Shown: positions 18,720-27,265, counted from the stretch's first letter. The stretch is 64,000 nucleotides of DNA from Flavobacterium sp. BFFFF2 (GCA_002256385.1 NKJD01000002.1:108560-172559); one strand, 5' to 3'. Program-made: numbers and translations. The notes: generated from the sequence alone by a model not told the origin.

Positions 18720-21398
18720 TCACAATTTATAGGAGACCGTCAACATGTAAACACGTGGTAAAATGTAGGTTTGATTTTGACTAATTACAAAATCTGAAAA
18801 ACTATTGTCATTTTTGGATTGAATATTCCCTGCATTTTGAACTACCACTTGAAACAAAAAAGGACTGTTCTTTCTTTGATACATCAAGGACGTATTTAAT
18901 ACATCAAATGAATTGACTTGCCCGTTGACATTCCAATTGTGACTTAGGACATAGTCGGCTTTATAAGTCCAATGTTTTAAAAATGAAATTTCAACTTCCG
19001 ACAGCCAGCTTTCACGCATGGAACGCGCTGTGGATAGGCCCACAAACTGGCTCCAACCTCTTTCGTAAGTAACGCTGACCAGCGGCCACTTTTTAGAAGC
19101 CGTTTTAAGGGTGACGCCTATGTCTTGGTTGTTCCGCTGATTGCTGCTGGTCATGTTGTTCATAGACTGTACATAACTAAACCAGCTGAGCGAACTGTTC
19201 CATTCCACACTTAGTTTTGAAACGCGCTGGCTCACACTACCTTGCATGCGCCAACTGGTTTCTGGGTTATTTTGCAACACGGGGCGGCTATATTGGTTAA
19301 TACCGTCAATTTCAACTTGATTGCGTATGCTTTTGTCTTTTTTACTGAAAGAAATTGAAGCATGGGCATTGAAACCCTTGAGGCTGCTGTTCTTAAAATA
19401 GCGCAACATACTGCTGTGGTATTGTTCGTTTTGGAGTAAGGCATTCCCCTTGAAAACGGCATTGTATTGGCTTAACGTTAAACGTGATGCCATTTGATAG
19501 GCTTCGGCAAAAGCGTTGACCAATCTGTAATTAAGTTCAAAAGTTTCCGATTTGCTGATGGCATATTCACAGTTCCATTGTGGCTGCCAAAGCACTTTGT
19601 TCAAAGCGTTGAACCCATCATTTTGCTGGGTTTGTAAGCGATACGCATGAAGATATATTCCGGGCTTACTGGTCCATTTACCGATTTTGAACTTGTATTC
19701 AACCCCAAAATACGCATCGTTCAGGTCATAAAACACCTGATTCCCAAAGCCCAAATCAGCCCAATTAACAATGTTGCCGTTGCTCAAGCGTTGCTGCTCT
19801 GAGGTAATATAATTCGCATGCTGGTAATTGTTTCCTATGGCTGTGTACAAATGATGTAAACGATTGATGAGCCAGTAATGTTTAACCATCACATCGAGCT
19901 GCTGGTTTACTGTTTTTTTGGTTTGCTCAATCCGATAAAAAGCATCGTTTTGAATGGGTAAAATATTGGTGTTAAACGGTTGATTGTTCAACCAACTGCT
20001 GTTCGGGCTGTGTTGTTCAAAAACGTGTTGTACAACCACCGTGGAAGTGTGGCGAAGATTATAGTTTTTATGCCATTCCAGAAATTGCTTCCAGGTTAAG
20101 TTGTCGGCTTGGGTGAGGGTTTCAAACTTATTGTTTGTGGCTAAAGTAACAGACTGCATATAAGAGTTCATTTTGTTATTTGCGGCCTGCAATTGGGTGT
20201 TGTATTGCCATTTTTCGTTTTTATTAGGCGAATATGACAACCTCATGTTTAGCATGCCCAATGTGTTACTGTTGGTCAGATTCTGGGTTTTGTTTTCAAC
20301 GCTATAAGTATTGTTTTGCAAATATTGATTCCAATTGGTAGTTTGGTTTTGGGTCAATACATCTGACAGCAAGGCAAAGGCCGAAAAGTCGCACAAAGAC
20401 CCAAGTTTTGCGCTTCCGTTTAAAGCCGAAAACTTAGATTGATTGACCACCACATCGGTGTCATTATTTGCAAATGCGAGCAAATTACCAAAGGATTTCT
20501 GCCCTGAAAGGTATTGGCTAAAACCGCCATCAAATCGAATTAAGTCGTCAATGGTAAAAGTGCTTTTGCCCATGTTATTGAGATCACCAATGTAGCTTAC
20601 ATCTCCTTTTGGGCTGTAGTAAAACAAGCCAGCATGCGCCAAATAATATGGGTTGTTGCCGGCACCAGCTTCCACATCGCCAAATACAAACTTCTTCTTG
20701 TCATCTTTTAGCGTAACATTCATGGCCAATTCGTCGGAGTCCGACACCTGTTTCATAAACCCTACCTCATTAAAATGATCTAACACCTGCACTTTATTGA
20801 TGGCATCGGCAGGTATGTTCTCAACAGCCAATTTGCTCCCGCCACCAAAAAATGATTTACCCTCCACCAACATTTTGGTTACTTTTTTGCCTTGAACGGT
20901 AATGATTCCTTTTTTATCAACGGCGACGCCTGGCAATTTTTCAAGTAATTCCTTCAACTTGCGTTCGTGCCCATTAGCAAAGGCCTTGGCGTCAAATATG
21001 AGGGTGTCTTTTTTAACCTCAATGGGCTTGTATTCATATTGAATTACAATTTCTTTGAGTTGCTGCCCTGTTGACTTCATTATAAAGTTGTGTGTCATGG
21101 CATCTGATTGGGCTTCTAACCTATATACCGCATCTGAAAATCCCAAATATGATACTTTAATGTCGTAGGCCACCTCCGAATCTAATTGGAGCACATAGTG
21201 GCCCTTTTCATTGGCAATGGCAAACCGAATATCGGCTTTCGTTTGCTTGGGCTGGGCTATGATGTTGGCGTATTCAAGCGGTTTCCCTAAGGTGTCTTGA
21301 ACAGTACCCTGTAGTTGGCGGTTTTGCGCGTGCAATAAACCACACATGAACAATCCTATCCAAAGCCAGCTGTTAACAGACTGACGGACAAGACGCAT
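18720..21398 (-). CDS. Outer-membrane TonB-receptor-like protein with carboxypeptidase-regulatory domain
   Basis: An ~892-residue outer-membrane protein. A signal peptide (MRLVRQSVNSWLWIGLFMCG, cleaved near LLHAQ) is followed by a carboxypeptidase-regulatory-like beta-sandwich (~35-120, QGTVQDTLGKPLEYANI), a plug-like region (~140-220, KLKELLEKLPGVAVDKKG and KMLVEGKSFFGG), and a long aromatic-rich beta-barrel ending in VSYKL. The frame also allows a start at 21434 (12 residues longer); the ATG at 21398 gives the better signal peptide. It lies behind the GLPGLI gene on the same strand, a pairing known in this phylum. The barrel is of the kind annotated as outer-membrane beta-barrel protein; substrate unknown. 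Confidence 0.88.
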   Translation of the reverse strand: MRLVRQSVNSWLWIGLFMCGLLHAQNRQLQGTVQDTLGKPLEYANIIAQPKQTKADIRFAIANEKGHYVLQLDSEVAYDIKVSYLGFSDAVYRLEAQSDAMTHNFIMKSTGQQLKEIVIQYEYKPIEVKKDTLIFDAKAFANGHERKLKELLEKLPGVAVDKKGIITVQGKKVTKMLVEGKSFFGGGSKLAVENIPADAINKVQVLDHFNEVGFMKQVSDSDELAMNVTLKDDKKKFVFGDVEAGAGNNPYYLAHAGLFYYSPKGDVSYIGDLNNMGKSTFTIDDLIRFDGGFSQYLSGQKSFGNLLAFANNDTDVVVNQSKFSALNGSAKLGSLCDFSAFALLSDVLTQNQTTNWNQYLQNNTYSVENKTQNLTNSNTLGMLNMRLSYSPNKNEKWQYNTQLQAANNKMNSYMQSVTLATNNKFETLTQADNLTWKQFLEWHKNYNLRHTSTVVVQHVFEQHSPNSSWLNNQPFNTNILPIQNDAFYRIEQTKKTVNQQLDVMVKHYWLINRLHHLYTAIGNNYQHANYITSEQQRLSNGNIVNWADLGFGNQVFYDLNDAYFGVEYKFKIGKWTSKPGIYLHAYRLQTQQNDGFNALNKVLWQPQWNCEYAISKSETFELNYRLVNAFAEAYQMASRLTLSQYNAVFKGNALLQNEQYHSSMLRYFKNSSLKGFNAHASISFSKKDKSIRNQVEIDGINQYSRPVLQNNPETSWRMQGSVSQRVSKLSVEWNSSLSWFSYVQSMNNMTSSNQRNNQDIGVTLKTASKKWPLVSVTYERGWSQFVGLSTARSMRESWLSEVEISFLKHWTYKADYVLSHNWNVNGQVNSFDVLNTSLMYQRKNSPFLFQVVVQNAGNIQSKNDNSFSDFVISQNQTYILPRVYMLTVSYKL

Positions 21399-21472
21399 TA
21401 AGCACGATGATAAATAAAAAAAAGAGGTAGCCAATTAGCAACAAATATTTTCAGTGTAAGACCACCTTTTGA

Positions 21473-22153
21473 TTAGTTTTTATCTGATGTCATTTTCTGA
21501 ATCAGGTCATTGTATTCTTTTTCGGTCAACAACGGTGCTCCCGTTGGTTTTTGAATGGCCTTGTCCAAGTGGTTGAGTGCAACCTTATTGGCGCCAAACA
21601 CTACGTCCCCTTCGTGCAATTCTAAAATCAATCCGGGTAGGCCGTTGTAGCCTTTTGGCCCAAATGAAACCGGAATTTGCGGACAATACCAAGCGGTAAC
21701 CAAAGTTGTTTTGTCACCATTTTTAATTTCACTGGTGGCTTTTAAGCAGTTATAATGGTCGATTTTCTTTTGCTCATTGTGCAACTTCCATTGAAATTGT
21801 CCTTTGAGTTTAATAATATACCTCCCTATGTGCTTATCGTCAATGTCGTTGAGAATTTCGAGGCCTCCATTTTCATAGTAAAAGACGCCAACAGCGTCGC
21901 AAAACGCGTCTGCAAAAGAACTTTTAGCAATGCTAAGTCCTTCATTTTTAAAAAACAGCATTTTATGATGATCAATCTGGAGCGTAAACCCCATTTGGTT
22001 GGCTTCGGCCTTCGCTTTTTTATAATATCCGCCCAACACTTCGTCCTTTTCAAGATCAAGGTTGTCAATAAAAGACAGTGAATATTGGACACTGGCTGTT
22101 TGCATTTGTGAATGCAGCAATCCTGATATGAGGAAAATAAAGAAACATTTCAT
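21473..22153 (-). CDS. GLPGLI family protein
   Basis: A 226-residue exported protein with a short signal peptide (MKCFFIFLISGLLHSQ). It contains the name-giving motif GLPGLI at residues 171-176 within GPKGYNGLPGLILELHEGD, and the family's conserved central YNC segment. The function of GLPGLI proteins is unknown; they are characteristic of Bacteroidota and often precede carboxypeptidase-regulatory/TonB-receptor proteins, as here. The downstream receptor ORF begins within 75 bases, so the two probably form an operon. A TAACTTTG box ends only five bases before the ATG. Confidence 0.92.
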   Translation of the reverse strand: MKCFFIFLISGLLHSQMQTASVQYSLSFIDNLDLEKDEVLGGYYKKAKAEANQMGFTLQIDHHKMLFFKNEGLSIAKSSFADAFCDAVGVFYYENGGLEILNDIDDKHIGRYIIKLKGQFQWKLHNEQKKIDHYNCLKATSEIKNGDKTTLVTAWYCPQIPVSFGPKGYNGLPGLILELHEGDVVFGANKVALNHLDKAIQKPTGAPLLTEKEYNDLIQKMTSDKN

Positions 22154-22158
22154 GACAA

Positions 22159-22166
22159 CAAAGTTA
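22159..22166 (-). promoter_or_regulatory. -7 promoter box (TAACTTTG) of the GLPGLI gene
   Basis: Exact TAnnTTTG match on the minus strand, five bases before the ATG at 22153. If used, transcription would start at or just before the start codon, giving an almost leaderless message. Confidence 0.45.
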
Positions 22167-22403
22167 GGTTTTATCGGGTATCCATCATTTTTTTGTAGCT
22201 GTCAAAATAGCATTTTTTGTGGTTTCTTGTCACAAACACAGAAACTAAGATTGCAAATAAAAGTAGATGGTTTTTCATATTAGAAACACCTTCCTTGATT
22301 GACAGAGAATTTTCGAGAAGTTTTGTAATTTGTCACTCCTTCTAGTACTACTAGTCAAATATAAAATATTTTACACGCAATATTTAAAATGGTTTTTAGA
22401 ATA

Positions 22404-22428
22404 AAGGCTGTCCATTTAGGACAGCCTG
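22404..22428 (-). terminator. Probable terminator hairpin downstream of the MITE-fused gene
   Basis: Stem AGGCTGTCC / GGACAGCCT with a short loop, followed on the minus strand by a weak T-rich stretch (TTTATTC). It may be the original terminator of the 22608-23015 gene, now separated from it by the MITE. The rest of 22167-22403 shows nothing. Confidence 0.45.
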
Positions 22429-22472
22429 ATTAATCGTTTTACTCTTTGACCGTGATGGTCGTTTCTTCATTG

Positions 22473-22649
22473 AACCCAGATTATGCATTAGACTTTGCAA
22501 TGAAAGGGAAAAGGACAATAAATCTGGGAGTGCACGGACTTTTTTTACCACAGATGTAGCAGAGCTACATTGAGGACAAAAAAAGGAGTACATTTCCAGA
22601 TTTGCAGTCATTTTTTCTTGTAATAAATTTCTAATGCGTAATCTGGGTT
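22473..22649. mobile_element. MITE copy 1 (IS982-like ends), internally deleted
   Basis: 177 bp with terminal inverted repeats AACCCAGATTATGCATTAGA (left) and, inverted, AACCCAGATTACGCATTAGA (right). The body matches parts of the 431-bp copy at 27524-27954 (shared blocks GGGAGTGCACGGACT, GTAGCAGAGCTACATTGAGG, CCAGATTTGCAGTCATTTTT) but lacks two inner segments. It encodes no transposase. The ends share AACCCA-ATTAT with the IS982-family end at 63.65 kb. Its right end lies inside the 3' end of the 22608-23015 gene. Confidence 0.8.
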
Positions 22650-23015
22650 TCGCTTGTATTCGCCTTTTTTGAAAACCTCTTGGTTGGCTAGCACAATTTG
22701 ATAAGTATAAATGCCCCTGGGCACTTCAAACAGACACTCTTTGCTGCCTTTTTGGATAATGAGCTCTTTTTTAATTTCTACATTGTCCTCATCTTTTCCG
22801 AGCAAAACAAGCGTGATTTTATCGCTTAACTTGTTTTTTACGCAAACACTCTCCACTGTTTTTGAGTTGGCCGTATCCGATTTGTTGCTTTTTAAAAAAG
22901 ACAGGCCGTTTAGCAGAAGCTCACTTCCCCTTAGGGCTTTATCGATGTCTGTTTGGGAGAATGAAACTAAAGGCAGAATATTTAAACTAAACGATATTAA
23001 CCATTTAATATTCAT
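22608..23015 (-). CDS. Small exported protein, C-terminus supplied by a MITE
   Basis: A 135-residue protein with a signal peptide (MNIKWLISFSLNILPLVSFSQ). Residues ~50-120 contain the pattern KITLVLLGKDEDNVEIKKE, then KGSKECLFEVPRGIYTYQI, which looks like a small beta-sandwich domain; I do not assign a function. The last 13 residues (NPDYALEIYYKKK) and the stop codon are read from the right terminal repeat of the MITE at 22473-22649. The native C-terminus has therefore probably been replaced or truncated. Upstream to 23250 no further gene is seen. Confidence 0.7.
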   Translation of the reverse strand: MNIKWLISFSLNILPLVSFSQTDIDKALRGSELLLNGLSFLKSNKSDTANSKTVESVCVKNKLSDKITLVLLGKDEDNVEIKKELIIQKGSKECLFEVPRGIYTYQIVLANQEVFKKGEYKRNPDYALEIYYKKK

Positions 23016-23250
23016 GAGTACTCTATGTTTAATCGAATGAATTTTTTAATTGACTAAAAGTGCTGCTCTGTTACATATTTTACCACTTCTTCCAAAAAAA
23101 TTTAATCCCAAACAACGCTTTATAAATTTATTATTGAAATAAAATTATAAAGGATTTCTTCCTCTAATTGCTATTAAATAAAAATTTAAGTCATGAAATA
23201 CAGATATTGCTACTTTCATTAACTTAGCAAGAAATGGATCACTGATCGTT

Positions 23251-23649
23251 TTACTTTCCAAAATAACACATCGCATTTAACGACATTAGTACTACATGCA
23301 AGAGATATGTTCTGTCTTTCTTTTGAATAAAAAAAGAAATCAAAAACAGGTTCATAATTAATTCGATCAAATAGATTAGTTTAATAAATACTAACTTATT
23401 ACCAACCAAGAATGTGATATATGCCAGAATTAAAGAAAGTGAAATAACGAAACAAGATATTGTTTTTACAATATAATGTTCTTCTTTATGAGTCAAAAGT
23501 CCAATGGGTTTAATTGGAAAATAATAGATGCTCGTTGGAATAAATAAAAACACATATAATAAACTCGTCACTTCTTCTTCAATGATAAAAAAGTTAGTAA
23601 TTGTTAATATAATTAAAACTACTATTTCGGTACGGATTTTGATTTTCAT
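23251..23649 (-). CDS. Small four-helix membrane protein
   Basis: A 132-residue hydrophobic protein with four predicted membrane helices (~9-25, 27-48, 62-84, 90-110). No family recognised. Its ATG follows the stop of the upstream secreted-protein gene by only nine bases, so the two are co-transcribed. A small membrane protein behind a secreted small protein is the usual layout of toxin/immunity or peptide/exporter pairs, but nothing else here proves that. Confidence 0.7.
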   Translation of the reverse strand: MKIKIRTEIVVLIILTITNFFIIEEEVTSLLYVFLFIPTSIYYFPIKPIGLLTHKEEHYIVKTISCFVISLSLILAYITFLVGNKLVFIKLIYLIELIMNLFLISFFIQKKDRTYLLHVVLMSLNAMCYFGK

Positions 23650-23658
23650 AATAAATTA

Positions 23659-24246
23659 TTATCTACAATTCCAACTACAAGAAGCAGCCATCCAAGCGGT
23701 ATTGTATGGTTGACCAAGTATAAACTCTGCTTTATCTATCCAATTGCCATTTTCTATGGATGTTAACCTTCTTACCATACAATAGTTGAAACAACCTTCA
23801 AATGAAACTCCCTTTGGTCTGTTTGTGGAAGTATTTGCTACAAAACTAGACGCATTTTTCATAAAAAACACATTCCATTTCAATATTGCCACTGATTTTA
23901 AAAGATTGTCTTTACTGTAATTTAGTTTGCTATTTATTATGTAGTTTTCAAAATCAATTATTGATTGACAATTGATAGGATTATCGGTAAAATAACGTTC
24001 AAAAGTGTTTAACTCTTCGATGTTTAGATTGATATTTTGATTATAGGGACTGTTTTTTATTTTTTCGCCTAAATCTTCAAAAGTTGTTTTTTCTTGTTGA
24101 CTCAAATTTACCAATTCAATTAGAAAGTCAAAATTTGCTCTACCTATGCTATTAAATGGATTATTTGATGAATGAAGGATTTCTAAGTCTTGTGCAAACG
24201 AAATCATTGCAACTAAGAAACAGATGCAGGTGATAGTTTTTCTCAT
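23659..24246 (-). CDS. Small secreted protein of unknown function with C-terminal cysteine cluster
   Basis: A 195-residue protein with a Sec signal peptide (MRKTITCICFLVAMISFAQ). The mature part is rich in Asn and helical, with cysteines concentrated near the end: FEGCFNYCMVRR and the terminal CSWNCR (Cys190, Cys194). No known domain recognised. It shares with the 180-residue secreted protein (16768-17310) a 5' leader hairpin and the sequence ATAAAAAATCAAA just before the ATG, although the proteins themselves are not evidently similar. It is translationally close-coupled to the four-helix membrane protein downstream. Confidence 0.75.
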   Translation of the reverse strand: MRKTITCICFLVAMISFAQDLEILHSSNNPFNSIGRANFDFLIELVNLSQQEKTTFEDLGEKIKNSPYNQNINLNIEELNTFERYFTDNPINCQSIIDFENYIINSKLNYSKDNLLKSVAILKWNVFFMKNASSFVANTSTNRPKGVSFEGCFNYCMVRRLTSIENGNWIDKAEFILGQPYNTAWMAASCSWNCR

Positions 24247-24270
24247 ATTTTTGATTTTTTATTAGTTACC

Positions 24271-24314
24271 CTCCCCCAAGGCTTCTTTAGTCTTTAGCCA
24301 AAGGGGAGTTTTTT
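24271..24314. promoter_or_regulatory. 5' leader hairpin upstream of the 195-residue secreted protein gene
   Basis: Inverted repeat CTCCCCCAAGGC / GCCAAAGGGGAG followed on the plus strand by TTTTTT. It lies 25 bases upstream of the ATG at 24246, the same place as the hairpin at 17337-17379. Confidence 0.55.
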
Positions 24315-24495
24315 AATTCTTTTTTGGGATGTCTTTTTCTTTGCCATTTTCCTCCCTTCAAAAAAACAGCGCACATACAAGTAGGAGATCAACCTTTATT
24401 GGATCATTTATATCGTTTACTTATTTAAAGCAAAGTAAAAGAGATCATTTGACCCGATTGTTGTCCTTAAAGTGTAAAATATGTTAAATTTTTTA

Positions 24496-25149
24496 TCATA
24501 AAACACCCAATGCTCTCAATTTTACAAACAAGGCTTCGTCTGTATCGCCTTCAATGCCAAAAGCGTCTTTTAGGTGTGCTTTTTTCTTTTTGACGCTGCT
24601 TTCAGAAAGCGCCATCCTGTTTGCAATGGTGTTTGTTTGATAGCCGAGCGCCATGAATTGGATCAATGTTCGGTACTGATGATTGAACAAAACAGGGTGC
24701 TCTTGGGCCAATATTTTCACCTGTTCCACATAGGCGGTATATGTATAGTTGCCCGCTAGTGTTTCACTCACTAATAGCGGTACGGCACTAAACGACAAGT
24801 CCGACTTAATCCAAACCCCTTGAATGTCTGGATTACTGAGCCAATCTAAAACGGTTAAAGGATCGGTGCCTCCTGTACAAATAACAACAGGTGGTTGTGG
24901 TTGCCATTGTTGCTTTATGAACGGCAACAAATCTGTGCCATACCCCTTGCTTTGCCCAGGTACATTCGCAATATGATAATCGAGGAGTAAGCAGCAAGGC
25001 GGTTCTTTCGCTTCTTGTGCCCAATTTGCAAAATCAACTAAAGACGGAAGTGCTACAACCTGAACTCCTGCCGTGGCAGGGCTGTTTTCTATGCTTTCTT
25101 TAAAAGCATCCAACGTGATTTCGTGGTCATCTACATGAATTAGCGCCAT
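24496..25149 (-). CDS. Orphan response regulator with LuxR-type DNA-binding domain
   Basis: A 217-residue transcription regulator. The receiver domain (~1-125) has the acidic pair Asp7/Asp8, phospho-acceptor Asp57 (LLLDYHI), a CTGG segment at the Thr position, and Lys115 (VWIKSD). The C-terminal helix-turn-helix (~160-200, YQTNTIANRMALSESSVKKKK) is of NarL/LuxR type. No histidine kinase is encoded next to it, so its partner is elsewhere. Targets unknown; the minus-strand accessory genes downstream are candidates by position only. Confidence 0.88.
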   Translation of the reverse strand: MALIHVDDHEITLDAFKESIENSPATAGVQVVALPSLVDFANWAQEAKEPPCCLLLDYHIANVPGQSKGYGTDLLPFIKQQWQPQPPVVICTGGTDPLTVLDWLSNPDIQGVWIKSDLSFSAVPLLVSETLAGNYTYTAYVEQVKILAQEHPVLFNHQYRTLIQFMALGYQTNTIANRMALSESSVKKKKAHLKDAFGIEGDTDEALFVKLRALGVL

Positions 25150-25318
25150 TTAACCCTTTTTTAAATTACTGTAGGGGGAATGGTCAAATATATAAATTTA
25201 ATACTTATAATGATGATCAATTTTAATACACAGCAAATCCTATTATCTTTTTAATATTGTAAAATGTGTTTTTCACGAAGCCCAAAATATTCCCCATCTT
25301 TGCATTTTACTGCCCTTT

Positions 25319-25768
25319 ATGCCAGACCTTCTGAATCCCTTTACCGACGACTATTTTATGCAAAAAGCCTTGCAAGAGGCGCAAACAGCCTTTGAGCAAG
25401 GCGAAATTCCGGTGGGGGCTATTGTCGTGGCTAAAAACCAAATTATTGCCCGCGGGCACAACCTCACCGAATTGCTGCACGACGTTACGGCCCACGCCGA
25501 AATGCAATGCATCACAGCGGCGGCCAATTTCATTGGCGGCAAATACCTCAAAGACTGCACCTTATATGTCACGTTGGAGCCCTGCTGCATGTGCGGCGGC
25601 GCTTTGTACTGGAGCCAAATTAGCAAAGTGGTGTATGGGGCTTCTGATCCAAAACGCGGCTATAACGCTTCAGGTGTTTCCTTGCACCCCAAAACAATCG
25701 TGGTTTCGGGCGTCTTGGCAGACGAAGCCACCCTTTTGTTGCAAAAATTCTTTGCTGCGAGGCGGTGA
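25319..25768 (+). CDS. tadA: tRNA-specific adenosine deaminase (nucleoside deaminase)
   Basis: A 149-residue zinc enzyme that converts A34 of tRNA-Arg(ACG) to inosine, and in some relatives free guanine or adenine. The cytidine-deaminase fold motifs are complete: HAE (residues 59-61; zinc His and catalytic Glu) and PCCMC (Cys89, Cys92). The position before the proline is Leu-Glu (LEPCCMC) rather than the usual Pro-Glu. A near-consensus CATCTTTG lies 17 bases upstream of the ATG. TadA is the likelier call, with guanine deaminase the alternative. Confidence 0.9.
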   Translation: MPDLLNPFTDDYFMQKALQEAQTAFEQGEIPVGAIVVAKNQIIARGHNLTELLHDVTAHAEMQCITAAANFIGGKYLKDCTLYVTLEPCCMCGGALYWSQISKVVYGASDPKRGYNASGVSLHPKTIVVSGVLADEATLLLQKFFAARR

Positions 25769-25784
25769 TTGGAACTTTAAACAT

Positions 25785-25895
25785 ATTGTAAACCTTGATA
25801 GAATTAAAGGCTATAATTCAGTAAATTTACGACTTGGATATTCAATGATTGAAATTAGAAGCCCAAAAGATTTAGTGAATTATGGAAACGACTAA
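25785..25895 (+). pseudogene. Remnant of a toxin-like gene (C-terminal fragment)
   Basis: After the tadA stop, another frame carries about 36 sensible residues (VNLDRIKGYNSVNLRLG then IEIRSPKDLVNYGND) ending at 25895. The ending resembles the C-terminus of PIN-domain nucleases, but this is a weak resemblance. It lacks a start and any N-terminal part, and overlaps the start of the next small gene by 14 bases, as genes of a toxin-antitoxin pair do. Confidence 0.4.
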
Positions 25896-26043
25896 AACAG
25901 AAAAAGAGTTTGACTCAGTAAAAATGATGAGAGATGTCCGAGACAAGATTAGCTCGGAAACTCAAAATATGACATTTGAAGAGTTTAAAGCATATGTCAA
26001 ACAGAAACTTGCTGAAAACAAGACCAAACTTGTTGGGCAATAA
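25882..26043 (+). CDS. Small antitoxin-like protein
   Basis: A 53-residue protein (starts METTKTEKEFDSVKMMRD, ends KTKLVGQ), too short for most gene callers. It is charged and helical, with an MTFEEFKAYVKQKLAE segment like the small antitoxins that accompany PIN or RelE toxins in Bacteroidota. Its ATG overlaps the end of a truncated upstream frame, and the coding-like composition is good. As the partner toxin seems broken, it may be a solitary antitoxin. Confidence 0.6.
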   Translation: METTKTEKEFDSVKMMRDVRDKISSETQNMTFEEFKAYVKQKLAENKTKLVGQ

Positions 26044-26129
26044 GACTTGCGAAAAAAGGCATTACTACTAATGTCCCTATATTGAAGCAAATAGACACAA
26101 CCCAACCCCATTCAACAAAAGTTTAGACC

Positions 26130-26156
26130 AAAAAAAACCCGAACAAAGTCGGGTTT
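26130..26156 (-). terminator. Intrinsic terminator of bioB
   Basis: Stem AAACCCGA / TCGGGTTT with a six-base loop; on the minus strand it is followed by eight T residues. It lies about 25 bases after the bioB stop. Confidence 0.85.
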
Positions 26157-26179
26157 ATATCAAATTGATCAAAGTCGTT

Positions 26180-27265
26180 TTACTCTGCTTTTACACGCGC
26201 TGCTTCGTTGCGTTCAATGGTGTATCCAGGACGACTCCAACGTGGTTTTTCGCCCAAAGCATCGTATTGTGAATCGGCGGCTTCCACGGTTGTGGGCTGC
26301 ATGATTTTAATAAATGGCTTTTGCGCTTCCAAACCCAATTTCTTAAACAACTTCATGTCGTCGTTAATGTCGGGATTGGGTGTAGTCAGCAATTTATCGC
26401 CCGCAAAAATAGAATTGGCCCCCGCAAAAAAGCACAAGGTTTGCCCCTCTTGGCTCATGTCAGCGCGTCCAGCCGAAAGGCGCACTTGTGTCTCGGGCAT
26501 TACAATGCGCGTTGTGGCCACCATCCGAACCATTTCCCATATTTCAACGGGCTTTTGGTCTTCTAAGGGCGTTCCCTCTACGGCAACCAACGCATTAATC
26601 GGCACCGACTCAGGTTGTGGATTCAACGTTGACAAAGAAACCAACATGCCAGCGCGGTCTTCGGCATTTTCGCCCATCCCAATAATACCGCCGCTACACA
26701 CCGTTACATTGGTTTTACGCACGTTTTCAATGGTTTTCAGGCGGTCTTCATAGCCGCGGGTTGAAATCACTTCTTTGTAATATTCTTCTGAGGTATCTAA
26801 ATTGTGGTTGTACGCGTACAAACCGGCCTCTGCCAATCGCTTGGCTTGGTTTTCAGTAATCATCCCCAAAGTACAACACACCTCCATGTCGAGTTTATTA
26901 ATGGTTCGAACCATTTCAAGCACTTCGTCAAATTCAGTGCCATCTTTTACATTCCGCCAAGCTGCGCCCATACACACACGTGACGACCCATTTGATTTGG
27001 CCCGTAAAGCCATGGCTTTTACTTGCGAAACAGACATCAGTTCGTTGCCTTCCAAATTGGTATGATACCGTGCTGCCTGCGGACAATAGCCACAATCTTC
27101 GGGGCAACCGCCTGTTTTAATGGAAAGCAAAGTGGAAACCTGCACCACATTGGGGTCGTGGTGTTCGCGGTGCACCGTGGCTGCCTCAAACAACAGCTCC
27201 ATCATCGGTTTATTATAAATGGCAAGGATTTCCTCGCGTGTCCAGTTGTGACGTGTAACGTGCAT
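26180..27265 (-). CDS. bioB: Biotin synthase
   Basis: A 361-residue radical-SAM enzyme that inserts sulfur into dethiobiotin in the last step of biotin synthesis. The radical-SAM cluster cysteines are Cys54, Cys58 and Cys61 in GGCPEDCGYCPQ. Further BioB hallmarks are YNHNLDTSEEYY and the conserved Arg in TTRIVMPETQVRLSAGR near the second iron-sulfur cluster. It stands alone here; other bio genes are not in the window. Its product would modify AccB, encoded at 49.8 kb. A TACCTTTG box lies 21 bases upstream. Confidence 0.97.
   Translation of the reverse strand: MHVTRHNWTREEILAIYNKPMMELLFEAATVHREHHDPNVVQVSTLLSIKTGGCPEDCGYCPQAARYHTNLEGNELMSVSQVKAMALRAKSNGSSRVCMGAAWRNVKDGTEFDEVLEMVRTINKLDMEVCCTLGMITENQAKRLAEAGLYAYNHNLDTSEEYYKEVISTRGYEDRLKTIENVRKTNVTVCSGGIIGMGENAEDRAGMLVSLSTLNPQPESVPINALVAVEGTPLEDQKPVEIWEMVRMVATTRIVMPETQVRLSAGRADMSQEGQTLCFFAGANSIFAGDKLLTTPNPDINDDMKLFKKLGLEAQKPFIKIMQPTTVEAADSQYDALGEKPRWSRPGYTIERNEAARVKAE

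Noticed and set aside
22396..22611. 71-codon minus frame inside MITE copy 1
   Set aside because: Made of element sequence; the corresponding frame in copy 2 is interrupted.
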